NCBI RefSeq assembly: GCF_000620165.1
Contig: NZ_JHVN01000002.1
Span: forward strand, 1 to 64,000
DNA: 64,000 bases
Reading direction: 5' to 3'
From: Anoxybacillus tepidamans PS2
GTDB lineage: Bacteria > Bacillota > Bacilli > Bacillales > Anoxybacillaceae
Position 1 is the stretch's first letter, and each line of letters begins with the position of its first letter. The position numbers and the translations under genes are program-made. Of this stretch, positions 17,957 through 26,557 are shown piece after piece. Below the pieces are notes generated by a model, which saw only the letters and a program-made list of their open reading frames with translations, had not been told where the DNA came from and did no database searches.

Positions 17957-18836
17957 GGTGATCGTTAGGAACGCCGAAAATTTTCGCAGCTAACGCGCGT
18001 CCAGTCGGCGTTGCCGCTAACCCCCCTTGTGCAGTTTCTTTTAAAGCAGTCGGCATCGTTTCGCCGATGCGATACATCGCCTCGATTACTTCATCGCAAG
18101 GAATGCGGCTTTTAATCCCCGCAAGCGCCATATCCGCTGCCACCATCGCGTTCGCAGCTCCCATCGCGTTCCGCTTGACGCAAGGCACTTCCACTAATCC
18201 CGCAACCGGGTCACATACTAATCCTAACATATTTTTTAGAGCGATGGCCATTGCCTCCGCAGCTTGGCTCGGCGTGCCACCCGCCATTTCAACAAGCGCA
18301 GCAGCCGCCATCCCCGCCGCTGAGCCTACTTCCGCTTGGCAGCCACCAGCGGCTCCAGAAATCGAAGCGTTATTGGCTACAACAAACCCAAACGCTCCTG
18401 CCGTAAATAAAAACTCGACCATCTGTTCACGGGTAGGATGCAGCTTTTCTTTGACAGCAAATAGTGTTCCAGGCACAACCCCCGCAGAGCCCGCCGTAGG
18501 CGTAGCACAAATAATTCCCATTGCCGCATTCACTTCGTTCGTTGCTACCGCTTTACTAACGGCATCTAAAATCGTTTCTCCCGACAAAAAACGTCCCTCG
18601 CGAATATAGTTTTGCAACAACACTGCATCGCCGCCCGTCAGCCCTGAATGGGAAGAAACGCCAGCCAATCCCTTCATGACGGCTTGCTCCATTACTTGTA
18701 AATTACGATCCATTTGCGTGAAAATTTCTTCTCTGCTTCTTCCTGTTTCTTCAATCTCTTGGCGAATCATTACTTCTGCAATTTTAATTCCTTGACTTTC
18801 CGCAAGCTGCACTAACTCTGCAACATTTCGAAACAT
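17949..18836 (-). CDS. sdaAA: L-serine dehydratase, alpha subunit
   Basis: The alpha and beta subunits form the iron-sulfur L-serine dehydratase that converts serine to pyruvate and ammonia. The 295-residue alpha chain carries cysteines expected to hold the [4Fe-4S] cluster in ICATPTAGSAG, SGAAGGCQAEVGSAAG and CDPVAGLVEVPCVKRN. It follows sdaAB by 41 bases and overlaps recG by 8 bases, the same order as B. subtilis. Confidence 0.96.
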   Translation of the reverse strand: MFRNVAELVQLAESQGIKIAEVMIRQEIEETGRSREEIFTQMDRNLQVMEQAVMKGLAGVSSHSGLTGGDAVLLQNYIREGRFLSGETILDAVSKAVATNEVNAAMGIICATPTAGSAGVVPGTLFAVKEKLHPTREQMVEFLFTAGAFGFVVANNASISGAAGGCQAEVGSAAGMAAAALVEMAGGTPSQAAEAMAIALKNMLGLVCDPVAGLVEVPCVKRNAMGAANAMVAADMALAGIKSRIPCDEVIEAMYRIGETMPTALKETAQGGLAATPTGRALAAKIFGVPNDHRE

Positions 18837-18877
18837 CTAAGATGCCGCCTCCTTCTCTCTGTAAACGCTTTCTACTG

Positions 18878-19540
18878 TTAATCGACAATTTTTGTCACTT
18901 GAATAATGTGAGGAAGTTGCGAAAGCTCCTCAATAATAGAAGCATCAATCGGCTGATCGACTTCGATTGTCATTAATGCCTCTTTTCCTTTTTCTTTGCG
19001 CGACACTTCCATATGGCCAATATTAATCGCATATTTTGCCAGCACATTCGCGACAGAAGCAATCGTTCCATAACGGTCGTTATGAACAATAAGAAGCGCT
19101 GGATGGTGTCCGGATAATTTAAGTTCAAATCCGTTTAATTCCGTGATTTCAATTTTCCCGCCTCCGATCGAGATGCCGACAAGCTCGAGCTCCCCTTGTT
19201 CATCACCGATGCGAACTCTCGCAGTATTTGGATGGTTTGGAACCGCTTCCTCTTCATAAAACACTACTTCCATACCTTCTTGCTTTGCAATCTCAAGCGA
19301 AGATTTGATGCGTTCATCGAACGTATCAAAATCCAACAACCCACCGACAATAGCTACATCGGTGCCATGCCCCTTATACGTTTGGGCAAACGAACCGTAA
19401 AACGAAATATGTGCCCACTTCGGCATTCTTCCAAACAAGCTGCGTGCCACTCTGCCAATTCTCGCTGCTCCCGCTGTATGTGAACTCGATGGACCAATCA
19501 TAATTGGTCCGATAATGTCGAATACGCTTCTATACTTCAT
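18878..19540 (-). CDS. sdaAB: L-serine dehydratase, beta subunit
   Basis: This 220-residue subunit has the PSSSHTAGAARIGR motif near the N-terminus and a C-terminal ACT domain (about 145-220, LLIVHNDRYGTIASVANVLA), which senses serine in this enzyme family. It pairs with sdaAA 41 bases downstream. Ahead of it lies the terminator of the fakA-like gene, leaving about 25 bases; no promoter is obvious there, so readthrough may supply transcription. Confidence 0.96.
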   Translation of the reverse strand: MKYRSVFDIIGPIMIGPSSSHTAGAARIGRVARSLFGRMPKWAHISFYGSFAQTYKGHGTDVAIVGGLLDFDTFDERIKSSLEIAKQEGMEVVFYEEEAVPNHPNTARVRIGDEQGELELVGISIGGGKIEITELNGFELKLSGHHPALLIVHNDRYGTIASVANVLAKYAINIGHMEVSRKEKGKEALMTIEVDQPIDASIIEELSQLPHIIQVTKIVD

Positions 19541-19565
19541 GCTGCCTCTCTCCCTCTAATATCCA

Positions 19566-19592
19566 ATAAAATAGAAGGGGATTCCCCTTCTA
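19566..19592 (-). terminator. Terminator after the fakA-like gene
   Basis: TAGAAGGGG and CCCCTTCTA form a 9-bp stem with a very short loop, followed by TTTTATT on the minus strand. It lies between the DAK2-domain gene and sdaAB. Confidence 0.75.
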
Positions 19593-19605
19593 CTATTCTA
19601 ACATA

Positions 19606-21276
19606 TTATTCAATTGAAAAGATAAACGGATATAACGGTTGTTTTCCATTATGAACTTCCACTTCTACATCCGGACGCACTTCTTCAATATGGCGAACGA
19701 TTTCCTCCACTTCTTCTTCAGATGCGTCTTCTCCATATAAAATAGTTACAATTTCCGAATCGTCATCTAGCAATTGATTCATTAATGTCTTTGCTACGTT
19801 GATCTTATCTTTCTCCGACACAACAATTTTTCCGTCCGCAATTCCCATGTAATCATCTTTTGCAATCTCTACTCCATCTATTGTTGTGTTGCGAACAGCG
19901 AATGTAACTTGACCTGTCTTTACCCGGGATAAAGCGGTGGTCATTGCTTTCTCGTTTTGTTCAGCCGAGACGGAAGGATTGAATGCTAAAATTGCCGACA
20001 TCCCTTGAGGAACCGTTTTGGATGGAATCACAATGACCCGGTTGTCCACGACTGAGGCCGCCTGCTCGGCAGCCATAATGATGTTCTTATTGTTCGGAAG
20101 TACAAAAACCGTTTCTGCATGAACGTTTTCAATCGCTTTTACGATGTCTTCTGTACTCGGATTCATCGTTTGCCCGCCTTCAATGACAGATTGGGCTCCG
20201 ATGCTTTTGAATAGGTTTGCGATTCCATCTCCCATGGCAATCGTAACAATACCGTACGGTTGCTTTTGCTTTGGCGCCTCCGGCATCGGCTTAGGCGGTT
20301 CGTTGACAATATTGGCATGTTGCTCGCGCATATTCTCAATTTTTATATTTAATAAACTCCCGTAACGTTGCCCATATGTTAATACTTCGCCTGGATGTTC
20401 TGCGTGAATATGAACCTTTACAAGCTCATCATCTGCGATCACTAATAACGAATCGCCAAACTGGCTTAAATCCTCGCGAAACTGTGCTTCAGAGAACGGG
20501 TATTCTCTTAATTTTTCCGCCTCAAACCGTACCATAAATTCCGTACAATAGCCGAACTCTATTTCATCTGTATGGATATGGCTTTGTGCACTTTTATGAT
20601 GTTCGGCGTTTACAAGGTCGCGCATCGAAACGCTTTCTGCTTCCAGCGTTTCGATCGTTTCGCCTTTTAATTCAGCTAAAAATCCTTCGTATACATAAAC
20701 AAGCCCTTGTCCGCCGCTGTCGACGACACCAACTTCCTTTAAAACAGGAAGAAGATCCGGCGTCCGTTGCAAAGATGCTTTTGCTTCTTTGACGACTTCC
20801 TCCATCACGGCGGCAATATCCGCTTGTTTTTTCGCTACAGTCACCGCTCGTTTCGCAGCATCTTTCGCCACTGTCAAAATCGTTCCTTCGACCGGCTTCA
20901 TCACAGCTTTATAAGCCGTAGTAACCCCCGCTTCCAATGCTGCGGCAAATTCGCTGCTATTGATCGATTGCTTGTTCTCCACCGCCTTAGCGAAGCCGCG
21001 AAACAGCTGGGATAAAATGACGCCAGAATTTCCACGGGCGCCCATCAGCAATCCTTTGGCAAGGGCTCCCGCCACTTTTCCAATATGATCAGAAACGTGA
21101 TTTCTCACTTCTTTTGCCCCAGATGTCATCGACAAGTTCATGTTTGTGCCTGTATCGCCATCTGGAACCGGAAAGACGTTCAGCGCATCGACTGCCTTTG
21201 CATTATTTGATAAATGTTGCGCGCCTGTTAATACCATGTCGGCAAAACGCCTTCCGTCTAACGTCTGAATTGTCAC
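19606..21276 (-). CDS. fakA: DAK2-domain protein, FakA-like fatty acid kinase (YloV)
   Basis: The N-terminal DAK2/DhaL domain (DALNVFPVPDGDTGTNMN near 29-46 with three Mg-binding aspartates; GARGNSGVILSQ near 79) resembles dihydroxyacetone kinase ATP-binding domains. The C-terminal half is a DUF1949/DegV-like region. The family is FakA, which phosphorylates fatty acids delivered by FakB (DegV) proteins for use by PlsY. At 556 residues it has the usual length. It follows the Asp23-like gene by 23 bases, the standard yloU-yloV pair. No fakB is in the window. The enzyme role is inferred from characterised homologues. Confidence 0.9.
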   Translation of the reverse strand: MTIQTLDGRRFADMVLTGAQHLSNNAKAVDALNVFPVPDGDTGTNMNLSMTSGAKEVRNHVSDHIGKVAGALAKGLLMGARGNSGVILSQLFRGFAKAVENKQSINSSEFAAALEAGVTTAYKAVMKPVEGTILTVAKDAAKRAVTVAKKQADIAAVMEEVVKEAKASLQRTPDLLPVLKEVGVVDSGGQGLVYVYEGFLAELKGETIETLEAESVSMRDLVNAEHHKSAQSHIHTDEIEFGYCTEFMVRFEAEKLREYPFSEAQFREDLSQFGDSLLVIADDELVKVHIHAEHPGEVLTYGQRYGSLLNIKIENMREQHANIVNEPPKPMPEAPKQKQPYGIVTIAMGDGIANLFKSIGAQSVIEGGQTMNPSTEDIVKAIENVHAETVFVLPNNKNIIMAAEQAASVVDNRVIVIPSKTVPQGMSAILAFNPSVSAEQNEKAMTTALSRVKTGQVTFAVRNTTIDGVEIAKDDYMGIADGKIVVSEKDKINVAKTLMNQLLDDDSEIVTILYGEDASEEEVEEIVRHIEEVRPDVEVEVHNGKQPLYPFIFSIE

Positions 21277-21299
21277 CGATGAATTCCTCCTTACCTATC

Positions 21300-21662
21300 C
21301 TATGGGTTCGTGACGCGAACCCCTTGAACATAAATGTTAATCGACTGCACAGCAAGTCCTAATGTTTTATCTAACGTGTACTTTACTTTTGTTTGCACAT
21401 TATGAGCTACTTCCGAAATTTTAATTCCATAGCTTACGATAATATACATATCAATATGCACTTCTCCGTCTTCTTCTCGCACAACTACGCCTCTTGCAAA
21501 ATTTTCCCTGCGCAAAATTTCTGAAATGCCGTCTTTAATTTGATTTTTCGATGCCATTCCTACAATTCCGTAGCAATCAACAGCTGCTCCACCCGCGATC
21601 GTCGCAATAACGTCGTTGGAAATTTCAATCCGGCCATACTTCGTTTGCAATTCAATGGACAT
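21300..21662 (-). CDS. yloU: Asp23/Gls24 family envelope stress protein (YloU)
   Basis: The 120-residue product begins MSIELQTKYGRIEISNDVIA and shows the DUF322/Asp23 pattern (GGAAVDCYGIVGMASK, VDMYIIVSYG-like strand VHIDMYIIVSYGIKI). Members are abundant, often membrane-associated proteins linked to envelope stress, and this one is typically encoded with a fakA homologue. It heads a two-gene unit with its own promoter at 21752-21780 and GGAGG upstream of the ATG. Molecular function is not known. Confidence 0.9.
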   Translation of the reverse strand: MSIELQTKYGRIEISNDVIATIAGGAAVDCYGIVGMASKNQIKDGISEILRRENFARGVVVREEDGEVHIDMYIIVSYGIKISEVAHNVQTKVKYTLDKTLGLAVQSINIYVQGVRVTNP

Positions 21663-21751
21663 ATGGGCTTCCTCCTTCGGAAATGTTCACATAGCTACAG
21701 CCATTTTACTATAACAGTTTCCTTTTTGAAAGCCCCTTCACCCTCTAGTAT

Positions 21752-21780
21752 TATTTAGCCTAAAACAAAATAGATGTCAA
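21752..21780 (-). promoter_or_regulatory. yloU-fakA promoter
   Basis: TTGACA (21775-21780) and TAAATA (21752-21757) are 17 bp apart on the minus strand. It is back to back with the rpmB promoter on the plus strand. Confidence 0.65.
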
Positions 21781-21812
21781 GGAATTTTTCTTGAAAGGTT
21801 GAAGCTGGGCTA

Positions 21813-21841
21813 TTGCAATCTGCCATTTTGTATGATAAATT
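21813..21841 (+). promoter_or_regulatory. rpmB promoter
   Basis: TTGCAA (21813-21818) and TAAATT (21836-21841) are 17 bp apart, with TG one base before the -10 box. It lies about 65 bases upstream of rpmB. Confidence 0.6.
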
Positions 21842-21906
21842 ATAGTAGTGTTTTTAGCATGCGCAGTCGATGACTGAATTTGTGTTGGAAGTAAGGAGGG
21901 AAAAAA

Positions 21907-22092
21907 ATGGCGAAGTGCTTTGTAACTGGAAAGAAAAAATCTTTCGGCAACTCTCGTTCACACGCAATGAACGCTAATAAACGTACATGGAAAGCAAATC
22001 TTCAAAAAGTGCGCATTTTAGTAGACGGAAAGCCAAAACGTGTATGGGTTTCTGCACGTGCGCTTAAATCTGGAAAAATCGAGCGTGTATAA
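21907..22092 (+). CDS. rpmB: 50S ribosomal protein L28
   Basis: L28 is a small basic protein near the E site of the 50S subunit. The 61-residue product starts [20 protein letters not shown] and ends [11 protein letters not shown], matching Bacillus L28. It keeps one CxxxG motif but not the four-cysteine zinc ribbon of zinc-binding L28 forms. AAGGAGGG lies upstream. It is a single-gene plus-strand unit amid minus-strand genes, as in B. subtilis, and ends at the bidirectional terminator at 22130-22158. Confidence 0.97.
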   Translation: MAKCFVTGKKKSFGNSRSHAMNANKRTWKANLQKVRILVDGKPKRVWVSARALKSGKIERV

Positions 22093-22129
22093 TACAAAAA
22101 GCTAATGCTTTGCGCTCGTTAACCCAAAT

Positions 22130-22158
22130 AAAAAAGCACCAGAGATTGGTGCTTTTTT
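22130..22158. terminator. Bidirectional terminator between rpmB and spoVM
   Basis: AAAAAAGCACC and GGTGCTTTTTT form an 11-bp stem with T tails on both strands. It serves convergent rpmB (plus) and spoVM (minus). Confidence 0.9.
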
Positions 22159-22159
22159 A

Positions 22160-22240
22160 TTATCCTTTTTTAAACGAGTTTAACATCGCCCGAACAATTC
22201 CACCAAGAAACTTTGGCAGCTTAATCGTATAAAACTTCAT
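22160..22240 (-). CDS. spoVM: Stage V sporulation protein SpoVM (26 residues)
   Basis: SpoVM is an amphipathic peptide that recognises the convex forespore membrane and anchors the SpoIVA spore-coat basement layer; it also inhibits FtsH. The minus-strand reading starts MKFYTIKLPKFLGGIVRAM and ends LNSFKKG before TAA, 26 codons, the same length as the B. subtilis peptide and differing only at a few C-terminal residues. Pro9, needed for proper membrane insertion, is kept. GGGGAGGG precedes the ATG by seven bases. It lies between rpmB and thiN, as in B. subtilis. Expression in the mother cell from a sigma-E promoter is expected; a possible -10 (AATATACT) lies about 40 bases upstream but is not convincing. 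Confidence 0.95.
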   Translation of the reverse strand: MKFYTIKLPKFLGGIVRAMLNSFKKG

Positions 22241-22317
22241 TCCGATCCCTCCCCAACTATCGTGACGCGCTTTACCTCATTTCCTTATAAGTATATTCCG
22301 CCGATGAAAAATAGTAC

Positions 22318-22968
22318 CTACAAGTGACCTCCTGAATCATTGCTTCTTATCATCATTAATATGCCCTCAGAAAAAGAAAAAGTACCAAAAGATTGGATGA
22401 GTTCATTACTAATACATAGTGTAGAACCGAGCCGAATATGACAATTTGTTAATGGATATTTAAAACCTTTTAAGTTGATTCCTTTTACTTCAGAGGAAAC
22501 CGGGATAAAAGAAATGTAGCGATGCTCGTCTTTTGAAACTGTGTATTCCCCAGGAGCGTGGATTGTTATCACATTTTGCTTATCGATGATTTCAATCGGT
22601 TTGTCTAAATATTTTACTAGCAACTGAATGTTCCCTAACAAATGGTCGATTCGTCCCCCTGTCGCTCCGAAAATACGAATAAGAGTGACCTTATCTTGCC
22701 TAGCTGCCCAATCTAGTGCGATTTCCATATCCGTTTTGTCTTTTTCCGACGGCCATATATCCAAATCGTTCAGCACGGACCGCACATAGGCAAGCTGCTC
22801 CGTACTGATGGAATCAAAATCGCCAAATGCCTTGACAGGGCGAATTCCCGCTTCTAATAAAGTCATAACTCCTCGGTCGACACCAACCCATTGAACACCG
22901 TCTGTTACGAACTGTTGAAGTGAAGGAAGAAACTCGCCCGGACCACCGCCTACAATATAAATAAACAC
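22318..22968 (-). CDS. thiN: Thiamine pyrophosphokinase
   Basis: ThiN converts thiamine and ATP to thiamine pyrophosphate. The 216-residue product has the N-terminal VGGGPGEF, the catalytic-site pattern GVDRGVMTLLEAGIRPVKAF and GDFDSI, then EKDKTDMEIALDWA and GATGGRIDH, all family hallmarks. The start is a GTG with AAAGGAAG eight bases upstream. It follows the rpe terminator; a possible weak promoter (TTGCTC, TATTAC) lies in the gap. Confidence 0.94.
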   Translation of the reverse strand: MFIYIVGGGPGEFLPSLQQFVTDGVQWVGVDRGVMTLLEAGIRPVKAFGDFDSISTEQLAYVRSVLNDLDIWPSEKDKTDMEIALDWAARQDKVTLIRIFGATGGRIDHLLGNIQLLVKYLDKPIEIIDKQNVITIHAPGEYTVSKDEHRYISFIPVSSEVKGINLKGFKYPLTNCHIRLGSTLCISNELIQSFGTFSFSEGILMMIRSNDSGGHL

Positions 22969-23055
22969 TTGTTTCTCTTCCTTTCTATTAAGTAATAATG
23001 GAGAATTTCGTTTCTGAGCAACATAAAATAGGATGTTTTTTTAAAAGCACCTAAC

Positions 23056-23083
23056 AAAAACGGAAGGCATGCACCTTCCGTTT
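23056..23083 (-). terminator. rpe terminator
   Basis: AAACGGAAGG and CCTTCCGTTT form a 10-bp stem with a T tail on the minus strand directly after the rpe stop codon. It ends the long coaBC-to-rpe series. Confidence 0.85.
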
Positions 23084-23734
23084 CTAACGAGCGCCGCGAA
23101 TCGCCTCGATGGCCGCCTTGCGATCGGCCTGTCCGTAAATAGCTGACCCAGCAACAAGCACGTTTGCTCCTGCCTCTATGCAAAGGCGAGCCGTTTCTAC
23201 ATTGACGCCTCCATCCACCTCGATTTCAAGCGATAGATTTCTCTTTTGTGCCAATTGTGCTACTTGGCGAATTTTAGGGAGCACAGAATGAATGAATTTT
23301 TGGCCGCCAAAGCCCGGATTGACCGTCATTAACAGCACTAAATCAACATCATCGATGATATGCTCGATCATCTCTACAGGCGTATGCGGGTTCAAGACGA
23401 CTCCCGCCTTCACTCCGCATTCTTTAATCAGATGCACTGTCCGATGCAAATGCGGGCACGCTTCGACATGAACGGATAAATAATCAGCACCGGCTTTCGC
23501 AAAAGCTGGGATGTAACGATCTGGATGCTCAATCATCAAATGGACATCAAGCGGCAATTTCGTAATTGGCCGAATCGCTTCGACAACAAGCGGTCCGATC
23601 GTAATGTTTGGCACAAAATGGCCATCCATCACATCGACATGGATGTAATCAGCGCCTCCTTGTTCCACATCGCGGATTTCATCGCCAAGCTTCGCGAAAT
23701 CGGCTGATAAAATCGAAGGAGCAATTTTAATCAT
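23084..23734 (-). CDS. rpe: Ribulose-phosphate 3-epimerase
   Basis: Rpe interconverts ribulose 5-phosphate and xylulose 5-phosphate in the pentose phosphate pathway. The 216-residue TIM-barrel protein shows IAPSILSADFAKLG, HVDVMDGHFVPNIT (metal-binding His and Asp), HLMIEHP, MTVNPGFGGQ and EVDGGVN. It shares its first base with the last base of the rsgA stop region, so the two genes abut. Terminator follows. Confidence 0.97.
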   Translation of the reverse strand: MIKIAPSILSADFAKLGDEIRDVEQGGADYIHVDVMDGHFVPNITIGPLVVEAIRPITKLPLDVHLMIEHPDRYIPAFAKAGADYLSVHVEACPHLHRTVHLIKECGVKAGVVLNPHTPVEMIEHIIDDVDLVLLMTVNPGFGGQKFIHSVLPKIRQVAQLAQKRNLSLEIEVDGGVNVETARLCIEAGANVLVAGSAIYGQADRKAAIEAIRGAR

Positions 23735-24618
23735 TAGTAGTACCTCGTCTTTCTTTCCTTAATTTCTTCCATAAAACTTGTATAATGCTCATAGCGATAT
23801 GCAGGAATTTTCCCGTCTTCGAGCGCTTGTTTTACGGCACATTTCGGTTCTGTCATATGTATGCATCCACGAAACTTGCACCCGTCGCTATGTTTGAGAA
23901 ATTCCGGAAAACAAAGGGGCAACTGTTCTTCTTCGATATCTTGAAACTCTAAAGCGCTAAACCCAGGCGTGTCAGCAACGAGCCCTCCGCGGATTTCTAT
24001 CAGTTCGACATGGCGGGTCGTATGCTTTCCGCGCCCTAAATGGGTCGAAATATCATTTGTTTTCAAGTGTAAATCTGGGCGCAGGGCATTTAAAAGCGAT
24101 GATTTCCCCACACCTGACTGACCAGCAAACACAGAAATGCGCCCCTCTAAATAAGGATAGAGCTGCTCAATTCCTGACTTTGTGACCGTTGACGTTTCGA
24201 TCACATCATAGCCGATGCGGCGGTAATCACGAATATACTCTTCGACAAGCGGCTTCATCTCTCCACCCAGCAAATCCATTTTATTGACGACAATCACTGG
24301 GCGAATATCTTTCGCTTCGATTAGAACGAGAAAGCGATCGAGAAGCACCGAACTAAAATCTGGCTCCACAGCAGAAAATACAAGAATTGCTTGATCAACA
24401 TTGGCAATCGGCGGGCGAATGAGCTCATTTTTCCGCTCATGCACTTCCATAATATATCCATCCGTTTTGTTGCTTGCTTGAAACGTCACATGGTCGCCAA
24501 CAAGCGGGGTAATTTTTTGCTTGCGAAACACCCCCCGACCTCGACACTGAATCACTTCCCCTTCGCTTAACACATAATAAAATCCGCTCAACGCCTTAAT
24601 AATTTTTCCTTCTGCCAT
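23734..24618 (-). CDS. rsgA: Ribosome small-subunit GTPase RsgA (YloQ/CpgA)
   Basis: RsgA is a circularly permuted GTPase that checks 30S maturation. The 294-residue product has an N-terminal OB fold, then NKMDLL (G4), GQSGVGKSSLLNAL (G1), DTPGFSALE (G3) and a C-terminal zinc site (CKFRGCIHMTEPKC). I start at the ATG at 24618 (MAEGKIIKAL), with AAAGGAG upstream overlapping the prkC stop region. A frame to 24663 is open but lies inside prkC. In B. subtilis the protein is a PrkC substrate, which fits their adjacency. Confidence 0.96.
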   Translation of the reverse strand: MAEGKIIKALSGFYYVLSEGEVIQCRGRGVFRKQKITPLVGDHVTFQASNKTDGYIMEVHERKNELIRPPIANVDQAILVFSAVEPDFSSVLLDRFLVLIEAKDIRPVIVVNKMDLLGGEMKPLVEEYIRDYRRIGYDVIETSTVTKSGIEQLYPYLEGRISVFAGQSGVGKSSLLNALRPDLHLKTNDISTHLGRGKHTTRHVELIEIRGGLVADTPGFSALEFQDIEEEQLPLCFPEFLKHSDGCKFRGCIHMTEPKCAVKQALEDGKIPAYRYEHYTSFMEEIKERKTRYY

Positions 24619-24622
24619 AGCC

Positions 24623-26551
24623 TCACTCCTTTGGATACGGAATTGTTCCTTCTTGCTTAACAACGTTATTCACAATAACTCGGTAGTATCCTTGGCCGCC
24701 ATATGGAATGACAAACTCTACTGTTTCCTTAGCTGAAGCAGTAAGACGATACGTTTTATACGGCTTTGCCATATTATGATTAGCGTCTTGAATGTATAAC
24801 TGTGCCTCCACTACTTTCCCAGGCTGTTGTGAATCGTATGGAATTTCAATTTCTTTGACAACGGTTTTATTCGGTAGTTGCTCCTTGCCGCGAGAAATAA
24901 TAACGGTAATCGTTGCCCCTTTTTGCAATTCCGTATTGGCGCCCGGCGTTTGCGAAATCACAATTCCCTCTGGCACTTGATCGGAATACTCGTGCTTAAC
25001 AATGACGTTGAGCTGTTGCTCTTCCGCATAATCGCGCACACTTTTTTCCGTATATCCCGTTAAATCCTTTAACATAATTTTCGGTGTTCCTGCGCTGATT
25101 GTGAGTTCCACTTCCGTTTCCTCAGGAACAACTTTTTCTCCTGGAGAAGGAAACTGCTCAAGAATCGTTCCAGCCGGTTCGTCGCTATAGCGCTCAATAC
25201 GTCTAACTGCTAAATAATGTTCATCTTTTAACTGCGCTTCGACCGTCTGAATATCTTCGCCAATGAAATTGCCAAATTCGACTTTCTTTTTTCCTGTGCT
25301 TTTATAAATAGTAATGGCTGTCCCTTCTTTAACAACTTTCCCTGCCTCTGGCTTCGTGCGGATCACGTTTCCTTCTGCGATTTCATTATCTTCCATTTCA
25401 ATTGTATCTTTTATCTCAAAGCCAAGCGAAGAAAGTTTTGCCACTGCTTGATCGTAATCTTGATTCGTAACGTCTGGAACGGTAACATCTTTCGGAAAGA
25501 AAAGCGCCGGCACCCACGTCACTACGCTTACACCGACAGCAGCGATCAAAAAAAGAAACGCCATTAACCAGACGAGCCACTTTCTCTTCTTTTTTGGAGT
25601 TTGAGGCGGCTGTTCCTTCTTTTCTTCATGCACAATCGTCTGTTCCGTCAACTCTCCATCTTTAATAACTGGAATTGCTTTCGTCGGCTCGTCATCTTCA
25701 GGGATGGTAAATTTCTGTTCATTCAGTCGGTCCGGATGAAGCGCTGTACGGATATCTTCGTTCATCGCACGCGCCGATTCGTAACGATAAAACGGATCTT
25801 TCGCTGTCGCCTTTAAAATCACATTCTCTACACTTTGCGGAATCGCAGGATTCCATGCTTTCGGAGAAGGAGTTTCTGTTTGTAAGTGCTTAAGTACAAT
25901 CGAAACCGCTGATTCTCCGGAAAAAGGAAGACGGCCTGTTAACAGTTCAAACATGACAATTCCTAGCGAATAAATGTCGGACTTCTCCGTAGCCACACCT
26001 CCGCGTGCCTGTTCCGGTGACAAATAATGAACCGACCCAAGCACAGAATTCGTCTGGGTAATCGTCGTTGAACTTAACGCCACAGCGATGCCAAAATCAG
26101 TCACTTTTACCTTTCCACTTTCATCAATTAAAATATTTTGTGGCTTAATATCTCGGTGAATAATGCCATTTGCGTGCGCGTGGGAAATCGCCGATGTGAG
26201 TTGCTCCATAATATCTAATGCTTTCTCAACAGCAAGCGGGGCATGTTGCTGAATATATTGTTTCAATGTATAGCCACGTACATATTCCATTACAATATAA
26301 TAAATGCCTTCATCTTCTCCGACATCATAAATGCTCACAATATTTTCATGATTCAAGCTTGTCGCTGCTTGTGCTTCGCGGCGAAACCGCTTAATAAATT
26401 GCTCGTCGCTAGAAAAATCAAAGCGCAATATTTTAATGGCTACATCCCGTTCTAAAATCATGTCCCTTGCTAAGAAAACGTTCGCCATTCCTCCGCCGCC
26501 AAGCAAGTTCATAATTTTATAGCGCCCGTTAAGTCGTTTGCCAATGAGCAT
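24623..26551 (-). CDS. prkC: Ser/Thr protein kinase PrkC with PASTA domains
   Basis: PrkC is a membrane kinase that senses muropeptides and triggers spore germination and stationary-phase responses. In 642 residues: kinase domain (about 10-270) with GGGGMANVF, catalytic Lys40, HRDIKPQN (Asp134), DFG at 152-154 and SPE; a juxtamembrane linker with TIVHEE-type threonines; one membrane segment at 325-347; and three extracellular PASTA repeats from about 357 to 560. A further C-terminal beta domain completes the usual architecture. It follows its phosphatase prpC by 6 bases. Confidence 0.97.
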   Translation of the reverse strand: MLIGKRLNGRYKIMNLLGGGGMANVFLARDMILERDVAIKILRFDFSSDEQFIKRFRREAQAATSLNHENIVSIYDVGEDEGIYYIVMEYVRGYTLKQYIQQHAPLAVEKALDIMEQLTSAISHAHANGIIHRDIKPQNILIDESGKVKVTDFGIAVALSSTTITQTNSVLGSVHYLSPEQARGGVATEKSDIYSLGIVMFELLTGRLPFSGESAVSIVLKHLQTETPSPKAWNPAIPQSVENVILKATAKDPFYRYESARAMNEDIRTALHPDRLNEQKFTIPEDDEPTKAIPVIKDGELTEQTIVHEEKKEQPPQTPKKKRKWLVWLMAFLFLIAAVGVSVVTWVPALFFPKDVTVPDVTNQDYDQAVAKLSSLGFEIKDTIEMEDNEIAEGNVIRTKPEAGKVVKEGTAITIYKSTGKKKVEFGNFIGEDIQTVEAQLKDEHYLAVRRIERYSDEPAGTILEQFPSPGEKVVPEETEVELTISAGTPKIMLKDLTGYTEKSVRDYAEEQQLNVIVKHEYSDQVPEGIVISQTPGANTELQKGATITVIISRGKEQLPNKTVVKEIEIPYDSQQPGKVVEAQLYIQDANHNMAKPYKTYRLTASAKETVEFVIPYGGQGYYRVIVNNVVKQEGTIPYPKE

Positions 26552-26557
26552 GTGCTA

